DNA of 64,000 bases from Yponomeuta sedellus (taxonomy: Eukaryota; Arthropoda; Insecta; Lepidoptera; Yponomeutidae): NCBI GenBank assembly GCA_934045075.1, contig OW203722.1, positions 26,379,226-26,443,225 on the forward strand, in the 5' to 3' direction. Made by a program: the position numbers and the translations under genes. This document shows positions 41,001-53,000 of the stretch, one piece after another; positions within the stretch are counted from its first letter, which is position 1; each line of letters opens with the position of its first letter. Under the pieces are notes generated by a model that searched no databases, was not told the origin of the DNA, and saw nothing but the letters and a program-made list of their open reading frames with translations.

Positions 41001-44000
41001 GACGGATTTAATCGTGAGCACATTGTTTTAGCGTCGTCCTCTATTTTATACGTTGTAGTAAAAATGTGCCGCTTTTATGATGTGCAGAATTGTGCTTGGC
41101 GCAGTGTGTATCAATAATACCTATATATTCCTGCGTGGAGACACGATTACGCTTTCTACTTACCATAATCAAGTTTTTATGTCTGAGAAAAACTCAGACA
41201 GTAGACGGCAAAAGTTCAATGCACTTTTTGCACTTATCTTTTTGTCTTCCAAGCTACGTAAGATAAAATCCGGAGACGGTGCCAACTGCTTTAACCAAAT
41301 TTGGCTCGGCTTTACATTGAATAGGACTTCTCTTATTTAGGTTGGCTTTAAAGCTCAGAATCCCACAATTTCTACACTGCCTAGAAGGACACGTATAGTA
41401 CTTTCTGTCTTGCCACTTATTTATGTTCTTCGGTGCTTTAACTCCTAGGGGAGCATGACCTTAACCATAGATTGCCACGATGAATCGTAATTGGGCTTTA
41501 ACAGTCGCCTGAGACACTCAGGTTTCCTCTTGATGATCACGAGGATTCCTTGATTGTTGGTATTCAAATCAGAAAACGAATTAATTTTAACCCAGAGCGA
41601 ATTCACGAATGTGAAGCAGATGATCTGTTCACTGAGCTAAAACCGTTCGCTAAAGTTGCATAATTCCTGTGCCTCCACTAATGGAGGTTGGTAGTCAGCT
41701 CTCCAATTCGTCTTTACTTTTTGCCACGGGAAACAGGTTGTCAAAGTTGGCAAAATCCGCCCAGTCCCTGATATTTCTGAACCATGACTTTGTTTTTCAA
41801 CAAGACGCCTCTTCCTTCAATCAGTCCCTCCTCAACCTATGTATCAATTTAGTCCATGACTAGAGCCCACGGCTTATCAAAGGGATGACTGTATAAAGCC
41901 GACGACCCCGTTGGCTTTATTGGGTCACAACTGTACAAACGACAATTCGGGTCGACTTAATCTTGGTCCCCGCCGGCTTGGCGGTGACCGAGACCGGCGT
42001 TAGTCCCCTGCCCCCTGACGAAATGCCCAAAGAAATGAAGGCCTTAGTCATGATTATGTTAACTTTGTCCGCAGCGCGCTGTCGTTCATCCCGCTGTTCC
42101 TGTTCGAGCAGTTCCGGCGCTACTCCAACTGCTTCTTCCTGATGATCGCCCTGCTGCAGCAGATCCCTGATGTGTCGCCCACGGGTCGCTGGACCACGCT
42201 CATGCCGCTCATCCTCATCCTCAGCGTCAGCGCGCTCAAGGAGATACTCGAGGATTTTGTGAGTAGCAATTTGAACGCTGCTCCAACTGCTTATTTTCGA
42301 CGACCGCTCTGCTGCAGCAAGTATCTGACATAACGCCCACGGATCTATGGACTACGCTCATGCAGTTCATCCTCAGAGAATTCGTGTTTGATAAAAAGTC
42401 TCTGAAACTGGCGTACGTGCATGTGTCTAATGATTGTTGATGATGCGAAAGAGTCTGTCAGGATCTTAGGATGTGGCACACTCTCTGCCTACCAATCCGG
42501 CATACAGGCGTGCGTTATGTGTAACAGCCATGCTCGCTGGCTCAACTACCTAAAATGGCTCTTGGCCTTACGACCAAAACACAGCAATTTTTTTACACTA
42601 ACTCCCCAGAGGCAAGTGCCTTACCCCAAATCCCCAATATTGTAAAATGTAGCATAGATTTGCCTTGTCACTGTCATCTTCCACCAATTTCTCTCAGTTA
42701 TTGTTTATTGAGTTTGAGCATCTCACTTGATTCCTTTGCAGAAGCGTCACCGCGCGGACGACGAGACGAACCAGCGGCAGGTGGAGGCGCTGCGGCAGGG
42801 CAGCTTCCGGCCCGTGCGCTGGGACCAGCTGCAGGTCGGCGACGTGTGCCGCGTGCTGAACAACCAGTTCTTCCCCGCCGACCTCGTGCTGCTGTCCTCC
42901 AGGTGAGACCGACTCTCTTACTGCTGTCCTGTGACTGACCCCGCTTTGCGATGTATGTGACGCCAAGTGTAAATAGCAGATATTATTTCGTAGGTATCCA
43001 CAGACTTATTTGCCAACTTAAAAATAACAAGTTTGTTGTACCACCGACATTTCCTTAAATGCATACAAATGTTATTATTATTATTATTTGTAATTCAGGC
43101 AGGCAGTTATAGAACTGGTGAAGCCTGTATCCAGATGTACATTTGTGTTTAACTCCTTGTCTGTTTTGTTTCCTCTATATATTTATCCAGTTTGTTTTTA
43201 AACATATTAATGCTTGTGGCTGTCACTATTTCTTCAGGGAGTTTGTTCCATTCTTTAACTACTCTTTTGGAGAGAAAGTTCTTGTGTGGGTTATTATTTG
43301 ATGAGGTCGTTTGTAGTTTCAAGCAGTGTCCTCTCAGATGGGTATTAGCATAGACCAAGATTGGTCTATGGTATTAGTGTTCCGCTCAAAATTCACTTTG
43401 TCAAAGTTATTGAGGTCATAATGTGCATGCATAATCTTATATGTCTCAATCAGATCTCCACGTTGCCTTCTCTCTTCCAGGGTTGTCAAATTTAGCATTG
43501 TGAGCCTTTCTTCATACGATTTGTTCTTAAGCTGGTATGGTAAATTAAAACTGTTTTTATACGGATTTATGCTCGTTTATTACATTTTTACAATTTTCCA
43601 ACGTTTCGGCACTTTTTCTGCGGCGATTTATGCTCGTTTATTACATTTTTACAATTTTCCAACGTTCCGGCACAAAGTGCCGAAACGTTGGAATTGTAAA
43701 AATGTAATAAACGAGCATAAATCCGTATAAAAACAGTTTTAATTATGTCTACTGCTCGTGTTAACCTTAGAAAATACTGGTATGGTAACTTGGTGAAACT
43801 TCGCTGTACTTTTTCAAGTAGGTCTATGTCCTTCTTAAAGTAGGGACTCCAGACTTGAAAAGCATATTCAAGTAATGGTCTGATGTATGTTTTATATATC
43901 TTTAGCATCATCTCCTTTGTTAACCTTCCAAAGGCCTTCTGTGACAGACATTTGGATGCATTCAAGGAAAAACTATCTCAGTAAAAACGCTCAGTAGCGG

Positions 44001-47000
44001 TCTACCGACACGTTAATTTACCGCGTCAAGTGATATATATCAAGGGTTTCATAGGAGCACACTACCAAAGACGGCTATTTGAATGGAAACGGGTATAACA
44101 ATATTTGAAATAGTGGAAGTACCTACAATAAAACCGAACACAACATGATAGCTCTCGGGAGATAGCGTCAAGCGTAATATGGGGGCTTTTGAGATCGGCC
44201 ACGAGAGCTGCAAGCTTGCTGTGTATTGACGCCTGGAGAGAAAAAGTTCGCAAAGGCCGCAAGACCTGCGACAAAGTATGGTGCTCAGTATTGGCGTAAA
44301 AAATCCAGGAGGCTCCAAATTCATCCCGACCCGACTCTGGAATCTTCCTTTGGGTATAATTATGCAGTAGGGCCTGCCGCTCCCGAGTCTGACTTTTTAG
44401 TCATTCCAAAATGTGTAACTTCTAGACGCTGCTTTAGAACGGACCCTCTAAATGTATAATAAGCGTGACGACAGTATCAAATAATCAAAGATTTAACGAT
44501 ATAAGGGGAAAATACATATTAAAAGGATTTAAAACACTGATTTAGATAAAAGAAAAGAGATTACCAATATTTTCATTAAAATAAAAGATTATAATACTGC
44601 TATCAGCCATTTTCACTGAAATACCCGCCACACCACGGACGACACGTTAGGTTAACATTGGTAAACCTCACCCGTGCTTTGTTGTGACTACTAGTGATTA
44701 CAATATGTCGTGACGTCAGATTCGACGTCATGACACTGCGAGCTGTTTTCCCACAGATATTAAATAATTTAAAAAAAATGGCTTTAATCTTCGTTAAACT
44801 TTAGTTTATTACAAAAATATAGGTTTTTCTGTAAATAATAAGTGTCCGCATGTTATGGAAGAGGATTTAAAAACCTTTCGTCATGTCTATTATGATGATT
44901 GCTTAGTAACTGAACTTCACTGGAACTAACATTTTAAGTAATAATATACATCATTATCGTTTGCGTCCATTACGAACGATTTAAGAGGTCGCCTCACGAT
45001 ACAATTCCCATACAAACGTAGTTTGGCTTTAATTATTAATGAACATTCCGAATCGCAATGAAACTTGACCAATACGTTTAGAGTACACAAATCGAGGTTT
45101 GATTGTAATTTGCATTGGAAATAACCTTATCAAAAAGAAATCATAGCCTTGTGAAAAGTTTATATGATTGTCTAGTGAGCCTACAATGTTTTTAGGGTTC
45201 CCTAGTCAACTAGGAACTCTTATAAGAGTTTCGCTATATACGTCCGTTTTGCTTCTTGAAGCGTCCCTTTTACTCTTCAATAATGACCGAATAAGACTAT
45301 GATGCTGATGAATATTATTAATCCAATGTCAGTGCCAGTTAAGTTCAGTTACTAAACACTTCCAGTCCATGTGCCGTGTCATGTCGGAGGTTGGCAACCA
45401 ATTCGGCTATCTTACTTTTCGTGGTTGCCGAAACAAAAAGGAACTGTGCCTTGATTATGTAACTTTTCACTAAACATCTGTGTGCAAAAAAGAATATCTA
45501 CTGTACTTTGTCGTACAATTATGTGGCTCAAGGCCAGTTTTTGAATTGAAAATTTCGCTAAGTAAATAGTTACTTAAGTATTTACTTACTGAAATTCTCA
45601 ATTCAGAATCCGGCTCAGTATATCACTGTCAGGATTAGATGTCCACTGAAATACGGTATCCACTGTACGATACATTATACGCCTCATATGCGGCAGATCT
45701 GAGTTAACATTCCGCTTGCGCACACAGATGTATACGTGAAAAGTTACATAATCTAAGCGCTGGTACTCTGTTGATTTCCCGACATTTGTAAATTGAACAG
45801 TCCTCGCATCGTTCCAGTGAGCCGCAAGGCATCTCGTTCATCGAGACGTCTAACCTGGACGGGGAGACGAACCTGAAGATCCGGCAGGCGCACCCCGACA
45901 CGGCCGCCTACACGTCCACGGCCGGCCTCGACAACATGCAGGCCACCATACAGTGCGAGGCGCCCAACAGACACCTCTATGAGTTCAATGGCACCTTCAA
46001 GGAGACCAGCGTGCGGTGAGTTATCTATATCAACCCTTGTATCTCCCCACTGTTGCGGCAAAGGGTCTCTTCCTGCATCGCAGGGAGGTTAGGCCTTACT
46101 CCTCCACGGGGGCCAAGTCCGGGTTGGGGGAGGATTGAGAGACAGTGGCGGGCCCCACTGTCAGAAATTATCAAGCAGCCCATAAGGCCTCTGACATGGC
46201 TTAGCGATTGCCATTACATGACAGTGGTGAGTTATCTCTTTGGCGGTGTAGCGAACAGTCTCAGATCGTTGGCATAATGGAGACTGTCATTACAGTGCAT
46301 GTGTGAGTTGCGTAGTTTTGCGCAAAGTAGAAAAAAAATCATCGATCGATTATTAAGGTCCGATTAGATGCAAGAATAAAAGATATTTTTTTTTACATAT
46401 TTCGATATTACTCGCCTTGTTATGTTATAATGCTAACATCGTTGCGTGAGGATGTAAAATAGCAACGTAAGAAATAACAGAGTATGTAAGAAGGCCTGTG
46501 ACCTTAAGTCGGACGTACTTAGGCAGATTTATAAGTGATTTTATATAGTTACAAATGTTATATTAAATTTAATCTAGTTAGGGTATACCGAAAGTAATAT
46601 CTCGAGATCAGAGCCATTAGGGCCGATATCCGTTTATCCAACTATTCAGGAAGCCTAAAATATGCTTTGTACGTACTAAAATACTAAATAGAGTTGCTTA
46701 TTATAATTTTTCCCGAGCTGCTGGCCTATAAACGAGGTGACCCGGCAGTAATATTACTTCCCGAGTTGACCCGGCAGTAATATTCCTTCCCGAGCTGTGG
46801 GCCTACAAACGAGTTGACCCGGCAGTAATATTCCTTCCCGAGCTGTGGGCCTATAAATGAAGTGACCCGGCAGTAATATTCCTTCCCGAGCTGTGGGCCT
46901 ATAAATGAAGTGACCCGGCAGTAATATTCCTTCCCGAGCTGTGGGCCTATAAATGAAGTGACCCGGCAGTAATATTCCTTCCCGAGCTGTGGGCCTATAA

Positions 47001-50000
47001 ATGAAGTGACCCGGCAGTAATATTCCTTCCCGAGCTGTGGGCCTGTAAATGAAGTGAACCGGCAGTAATATTCCTTCCCGAGCTGTGGGCCTATAAATGA
47101 AGTGACCCGGTAGTAATGTTACATCCCGAGCTGTGGGCCTATAAATGAAGTGACCCGGTAGTAATGTTACATCCCGAGCTGTTGGCCTATAACCCTGGTG
47201 ACCCGGCAGTAATATTCCTTCCCAAGCTGTTGGCCTATAACCCTGGTGACCCGGCAGTAATATTCCTTCCCGAGCTGCTGGCCTATAACTTTAATGGCCC
47301 GCAGCACGATCCCGCTGGGGCTGGAGCAGATGATGCTGCGCGGCTCCATGTTGCGCAACACGCAGTGGATCACCGGCGTGGTGGTCTACACCGGACACGA
47401 GACCAAGCTCATGAAGAACTCCACCAAAGGTACCTCAACATGCTTCGTCAATTCAATTCTCTTTGATTTTACTGACTATCCAACTATACTATTATTATTT
47501 TTAATGCACTAACCCGTGCTATGGACAATTTAAAAACCTATTTAGAGGCTAAAAATTCCACCCATGCCGGGATTCGAACCCGCGACCTCTGGCACGGATA
47601 GCCAGAGGTCGCGGGTTCGAATCCCGGCATGGGTGGAATTTTTAGCCTCTAAATAGGTTTTTAAATTGTCTATCCAATGTTTGCCTCTCCTGTACTTCCT
47701 GTGGTTTGTCTGGTAGAAAACGTTTTTGTCGTTTAAAGACTTAATGCTAAAGGCGTGTTCTAACAGTCGAACAGCATAGGGAAATAATAATAAAATCCAG
47801 GACAATTCCGCCTAGGTTACGTTACACGATACTAAAGCCAATCAGACTTAAACGAGGCTTGGTCTGAATTTTGAAGCAAACAGATTTACTTGTCGTCTTA
47901 TTTTGAAGAGTCGCTTTAAAGCCGTTTGTTTTTTTCACTATAGCTTGACAATGTGTTCTGAATGGAATTTATCTACGAAATATCTTGTTATTTAGGCCCT
48001 GCGGTCCCCCATACTGAAGAAGAATAAGTGTCATACTTCCTCTACATACTTCCTGTTCCAGCGCCCCTGAAGCGGTCCTCCATCGACAAACAAACCAACA
48101 CCCACATCCTCATGCTATTCCTGGTGCTGCTGGCGCTGTCGCTACTGTCGGCCGCCTGCAACGAGCTGTGGACGCGGCTGCGGGCCGGCAGCGACTGGTA
48201 CATCGGCCTGCGTGAGTACCGCCGCTGCCGCACTGGCACATCGGCCTGCGTGAGTACCGCCGCTGCCGCACTGGCACATCGGCCTGCGTGAGTACCGCCG
48301 CTGCCGCACTGGCACATCGGCCTGCGTGAGTACCGCCGCTGCCGCACTGGCACATCGGCCTGCGTGAGTACCGCCGCTGCCGCACTGGCACATCGGCCTG
48401 CGTGAGTACCGCCGCTGCCGCACTGGCACATCGGCCTGCGTGAGTACCGCCGCTGCCGCACTGCACATCGGCCTGCGTGAGTACCGCCGCTGCCGCACTG
48501 GCACATCGGCCTGCGTGAGTACCGCCGCTGCCGCACTGGCACATTGGCCTGCGTGAGTACCGCCGCTGCCGCACTGGCACATCGGCCTGCGTGAGTACCG
48601 CCACTGCCGCACTGGTACATCGGCCTGCGTGAGTACCGCCGCTGCCACACTGGTACATCGGCCTGCGTGAGTACCGCCTCTGCTACACTGGTACATCGGC
48701 CTTCGTGAGCACTGCCGCTGTTGCACTTGTCCATCGAGCTGCTTTTGTACAGCCGCAGCCGCATTGGTTTATCGGGCTGCGTTAGTCTACCCCTGAAGTT
48801 TTTTCCACCAGTGAGTTTTAACCAACGGAATCGTGTTGCGTGCGATTGACATTATAGGAAGCGACCAACTTTACTCGACAGTCGGCGGCATTGCTCCAAA
48901 TTCGAATGCTTTAGTTGGAGCTATGTGCGATTTATTTATTTCAGCTTACCTATTTCCGAACGAGATCCGACGCGGACGGAAACGCGATTTGGAGTACGAA
49001 ATGTTTGTACTTCGATCGTATTTGTGGATATCTGTTATTGGCCTTGTAAACTGTATCTTTATTTTAATAATGAAACCTGACGTTTTCGCTGACGATTTAC
49101 TTAATAAAATGTACAAATAAGTGTAACTAGTGTGTGGTTTTTGTCGCAGCGGCTGCGCCGAGTGCCAACTTCGGGTTCAACTTCCTGACGTTCCTGATCC
49201 TGTACAACAACCTGATCCCCATCTCGCTGCAGGTCACCGCAGAGATCGTGCGCTTCTTCCAGGTCAGTGCCGGCCCTTGTGGTCGATTCCAACCCTTTTA
49301 TATCCCCAGTACTGGGGCACGGATCTCTTCCTGCATCGCAGCAAGGTTAGGCAATATTCCACCACGGAGGCCAAGTCCGGGTTAGTGGATTGTAAGACAG
49401 TGGCGAGCGCGACTGTTAGAAGTTATAGAGCCCCTCATAAGGCCTCTGATATAGCTTAACGACTGCCATTACATGACAGCCGGCACCAGCGGCTTAATGT
49501 CCCTTGCGAAGCACGGAAGCGCTCGGAAGAAATACCACCAGCGGTAGTCACGGGACCGTTACCTATCCTGCACCTTACCGCGCCTGTTGCTTAACTCAAG
49601 TGTTTAGTTCTAATCACTCGATTCGGTTTGGTCTGGAGCCCTTATGGTCGGAAATGGTTATATGAAAAGACGCTAGCTTCGGAAAGCAGCAATGATTTAA
49701 CAGAACCTTTATATGATCACTTTAGTTTCCGTCCGTCTGTCTGACTCTTTATCTCGGAAACACGTGGACATGTCGAGTGTTAACTCGATTTCTTTAGAAG
49801 AATCCTCGAGATTCTTTAGTAGAATCCTGAACGTAGCGAGGGATTCAAAGTATGTCGCCTGAGCCACAAATATATATTGCGCTAGAGTGATACTACTTTT
49901 TATCACCCACTATGAGAAAATAAAAGGCGCCTCATTTTTCAAAACAAAACCATGAACTTCTACCAATCCGTAAAAATATATGAAAACGTGGATTGTAGTT

Positions 50001-53000
50001 CGCGCGTTTTTAATTTTATATTTTTTTTTATTATTTAGCTGGTGACGGGACTATGGGCTGTCGTACCAGCCAGTCTTTATTCAAACAATATTTGCGTTCG
50101 AATTCTTTAATGTTTAATGTTCCAAATTCAAAAAGAGCACGGCAAAGATACTTGCGGCGCCCTTATAAAGAGTAACTAGGGGGCGAGCCCCCTGCGCGCT
50201 TACGCGCGCCAACCCCCAGCCGCTCCGAGCTGCGCTCTCCGCGGCGCTCGGCCTAGGGCCTCGCTAGACACTTATTGTAGTGAATTGTTGCATGGGAACA
50301 TGTATGGTCTCGGCCTTCGGCCTCGGCCTGGATGGAGCTCGGCCTTCGGCCTCGCCGCGGCGGGGTTCCTCGTGCCCGCTCCGCGGAGCTCGGCCTCCGG
50401 CCTCGCGAGTTTCTCTCTTTTTGCTCTTGCGCTGGTACTTGTGCGCCGTAACTTGAACGGTCTCGGCCTTCGGCCTCGGCCTGGACGGAGCTCGGCCTTC
50501 GGCCTCGCCGCGGCGGGGTTTCTCGTGCCCGCTCTGCGGAGCTCGGCCTGCGGCCTCGCAAGTTTGTCCCTTTTTGCTCTTGCGCTGGTACTTGTGCACC
50601 GTAACCTGAACGGTCTCGGCCTTCGGCCTCGGCCTGGACGGTCTCGGACTTCGGCCTCGGCCTGGACGGAGCTCGGCCTTCGGCCTCGCCGCGGCGGGGT
50701 TTTTCGTGCCCGCTCTGCGGAGCTCGGCCTGCGGCCTCGCAAGTTTGTCCCTTTTTGCTCTTGCGCTGGTACTTGTGCACCGCAATTTGAATGGTCTCGG
50801 CCTTCGGCCTCGGCCTAAACGGAGCTCGGCCTTCGGCCTCGCCGCGGCAGAACTTTTTAAGCCCGCTTCGCGGAGCTCGGCCTCCGGCCTCGCAAGTTTG
50901 TCCCATTTCTCTGTTGAAAAGTCAATTTTAGTACTAAATCTCCATACAAAAATTTGTCATTTTCAATCATCAATATCTCGGCCGCCATCTTGAAATTCCA
51001 AGATGTCGGATTTTTCTCATATACCTGGGTCCTTTGGTAACGCGATGCCGTTTACGGCATATCTCCAGCATATGCCCAGTTGGCTGCCGACTTTTTTGCG
51101 CAAAGGTCGATTTTTCGGTCGGCTATATCTGCGCCGCCATTTTGAATTTCGAACAACCAAAATTTTTTTTTTCGATCGGATCACTATATCACCATTCTAT
51201 CAAAATTTCATCCGAATCGGCCGGTAAACTACAGAGTTAGCACCTTCGCGTAGTGGAACGCGTTCGAAATTCAAAAATCGGCTTCATAGGATGGCTGTAA
51301 TTCATACATTTCCTACAACTTTCTCATACATCATTTTCGTCCAAATCTTACCGTTACCGAGAAAACGTATGGATGAATAGATCAGTGAGTATACCGGATT
51401 GCAGCTTTATATATATATAATAGAAACCAACTCATTACTGCCCGCTAATAGTTTCTCATACAAAGCACCACCTTTGGGTGCACTTGAAGGCGAACCAAGT
51501 CGTTGTTTTCGAATAGAGGTGATGAAAAAATTATACATAATATTGTCGCGGTCCTATCCCGAACCATCTAGAATAGAGCCTTCTGGAAGCCTATCGAATA
51601 GTCGCCGCATGCTGCGTTTTAGTAAACAATAAACGCTGCAAGCAATAATGACTCGTATGTCCACTGGCATAAGGTTCAAAACTCTTTTACGTAAAACTGT
51701 TCGAGCGACGTTGCCGCGGGTACCGAGTACCTAGAACCCTTGCCGGCGGATATAAATAGCGGCCGCCGCGGCGCGCTGTCAGTTCCGTTTGGAAGAGCGA
51801 AGAGTGAACTTCGAGCGAACATACCTGCGATACGAGCGATAACCTATGATCTCAGCGATACTATTGGACTTCGATTGGAATCTACGTGTGGACTTCGTGT
51901 CGTAAAGACCGCCAGACCAGACCCTGCGAGAATAAATCCTAAGAAGTTGTCATTGGCGTTTTACATCCAAATCCAGAACCCTAGCCCGTAACAATATTTT
52001 TCGTTTTATTGACTTTTCTATCCCATGTCACCCATTCTTGTCGTCACCATCTCATGCCCCCGCAGGCCAAGTTCATAGCGCTGGACGTGGAGATGTACCA
52101 CGCGGCCACGGACACGCCGGCCATGGCGCGCACGTCCAACCTGAACGAGGAGCTGGGCATGGTCAAGTACGTGTTCAGCGACAAGACCGGCACGCTCACC
52201 TGCAACGTCATGGAGTTCCACCGCTGCTCCGTCGCGCAGGTCAGCGCCGCAACACACACACACACACACATACACACACACATACACATACCACACTGTA
52301 TTTAACCTATTTTGACATAATTAAAACTGTTTTTACACGGATAGAATAGATAGATAGACAATTTTCCAACGTTTCGGCACTTTTACAGGTGAAAATACTA
52401 TTTTGACATTCTAAAAACCTATTTAGAGGCTAAGGAGGCAGGCACTACAGCGTCGGAGTGGTCCCTTCACCAATCTAATGTCTAAGTCTAAGTCTAGTGA
52501 AGATGCCACTGGACGCTGTATAAATTATCTCATTAGGTAGATGCAAAAGGCCAATATTAGAGGCTAAAAATTCCACCCATGCCGGGATTCGAACCCCCGA
52601 CCTCTGGCTATCCGTGCCAGCGCTCTTTCCGAATGAGCTAATGAGCGGCGACTCACCGGCATCAGTGACATTTCGAACCTCTCTACAATATTTCTGTATC
52701 ACGTATTTTTAGCCTCTAAATAGGTTTTTAAAATTGTCCTTAGCGCGGGTTAGTGCATTAAAAAGAATATAATCAATTTTGACATTTTATTATTATTAAT
52801 TATAAACGTATTATATCTAGTTATAAATCTCATAGTTAGGCCTGGTTAGATGCTAGTGCACAAAGGATTGATTGTGTACAAGATTAACCGAAATGGGTTT
52901 TTTTGTAAGCTGATTATTCTCCGACCTGGAAAAATAAATAAATAAAAAAAGGAGTAGCCCTTCGAGGGGCACCGTAAAGAGAACAGATCTCCCGACATTA

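Noticed and set aside
42903..42945. Possible duplicate of the exon 4 end (tactgctgtcctgtgac)
   Set aside because: Only about ten bases resemble the exon end, too short to separate from chance, so exon 4 was left out of the exon-edge pattern.
48042..48764. Long minus-strand open frames (180-240 aa) rich in Cys, Arg and Gly
   Set aside because: They are translations of the 38-bp donor array and contain no unique sequence; the real coding strand is plus.
50253..50906. 217-aa Arg/Pro/Ala-rich minus-strand protein
   Set aside because: Several overlapping frames on both strands are equally open across a GC-rich tandem repeat, as composition predicts; no start context or domain supports a gene.
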